Shown one piece after another: positions 5,300-5,445 of a stretch of 5,445 nt of DNA (position 1 is its first letter; each line of letters begins with the position of its first letter). The notes beneath the pieces were generated by a model. The model did not search any database, was not told the origin of the DNA, and worked only from the letters and a program-made list of their open reading frames with translations. The stretch covers positions 1 to 5,445 of the forward strand of contig JBMFVP010000079.1 in NCBI GenBank assembly GCA_049965935.1, in the 5' to 3' direction. A program made the translations under genes and the position numbers. This DNA comes from Thermocladium sp049965935. Its GTDB lineage: Archaea; Thermoproteota; Thermoprotei; Thermoproteales; Thermocladiaceae.

Positions 5300-5445
5300 C
5301 ACGTGGAAAGTTCTGTGGATAAGTCCTTAGAGGCATGCAGGATACTTCCACGGCAAATCCAGCCATTGGCTGGTTTAGCCTCCACAGCCACGGCACTGTG
5401 AAAGGCATATCCAGATTACATGCAGAGAGGGATGCATGCAAGAGC
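5300..5445 (+). ncRNA. Candidate structured non-coding RNA, cut by the window end
   Basis: Three hairpins follow one another. The first pairs 5302-5311 with 5344-5352 (nine pairs, one bulged A at 5309) and encloses a 32-nt loop. The second is a perfect CCAGCC (5359-5364) / GGCTGG (5368-5373) with an ATT loop. The third pairs GCCT (5378-5381) with AGGC (5403-5406), and CACAG (5383-5387) with CTGTG (5396-5400). GCATGCA (5333-5339) can also pair with TGCATGC (5433-5439). A TATA-like box sits at the right distance upstream. I cannot assign a family. The strings GGAAAGT and GTGAAAGGC faintly recall RNase P RNA core segments, but the matching conserved 3' segment is not visible here. The alternative is a fragment of a decayed coding sequence, since a 58-codon frame crosses the same bases. 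Confidence 0.3.

Larger units (their letters stand above)
5126..5445. other. Gene-poor 3' region with no convincing protein-coding gene
   Basis: The open frames here are short and unrecognisable on both strands. Visible features are a perfect stem TGGGGA (5188-5193) with TCCCCA (5206-5211), a purine-rich GGAGGGGGTGA run (5251-5261), a TATA-like box (5273-5280), and three consecutive hairpins from 5302 to 5406. The region is more G/C-rich than the protease gene before it, which is unusual for a plain crenarchaeal spacer. Confidence 0.5.

Noticed and set aside
5247..5441. Minus-strand 64-codon ORF in the 3' region
   Set aside because: It is unrecognisable in composition, has no promoter or ribosome-binding site, and lies antisense to the candidate structured RNA.

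Overview
The window looks like chromosomal DNA from a hyperthermophilic crenarchaeon, most plausibly of the Thermoproteales type. The reasons are AGA/AGG-dominated arginine codons, A/T-rich archaeal TATA boxes close to start codons, few convincing Shine-Dalgarno sites, and a protein that reads as the non-catalytic subunit of a crenarchaeal-style heteromeric tRNA-splicing endonuclease. The genus is inference only.

Layout from left to right. Positions 1-232 (minus) hold the N-terminus of an exported or membrane-anchored protein that runs off the window: one hydrophobic segment, then a Ser/Thr-rich linker. Positions 233-572 have no intact gene. They contain GC-rich hairpins, a 13-base direct repeat, and an ORF tail resembling the C-terminus of crenarchaeal TnpB proteins. 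I read this as a remnant or internally deleted derivative of an IS200/IS605-type element. Positions 573-1673 (plus) encode a soluble TPR-like helical protein. It converges on, and overlaps by 4 nt, a Gfo/Idh/MocA-family NAD(P)-dependent sugar dehydrogenase at 1670-2569 (minus).

Upstream of the dehydrogenase on the minus strand is a tight two-gene unit: the EndA-like structural subunit (2981-3508), then an unknown 99-residue protein (2679-2978) that starts 2 nt after the EndA-like stop codon. The dehydrogenase lies 109 nt further on and appears to have its own promoter. A 135-nt divergent promoter region with clustered inverted repeats separates the EndA-like gene from a plus-strand gene at 3644-5125. 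That gene encodes a multi-pass M48-family zinc metalloprotease with an unusually long N-terminal helical extension.

The last 320 nt (5126-5445) hold no convincing gene. They do contain a TATA-like box followed by three consecutive stable hairpins, which may be a structured non-coding RNA cut by the window end. The genes do not form one obvious pathway. They cover tRNA splicing, sugar redox chemistry, membrane proteolysis and an uncharacterised TPR protein. No CRISPR array, tRNA or rRNA is visible.
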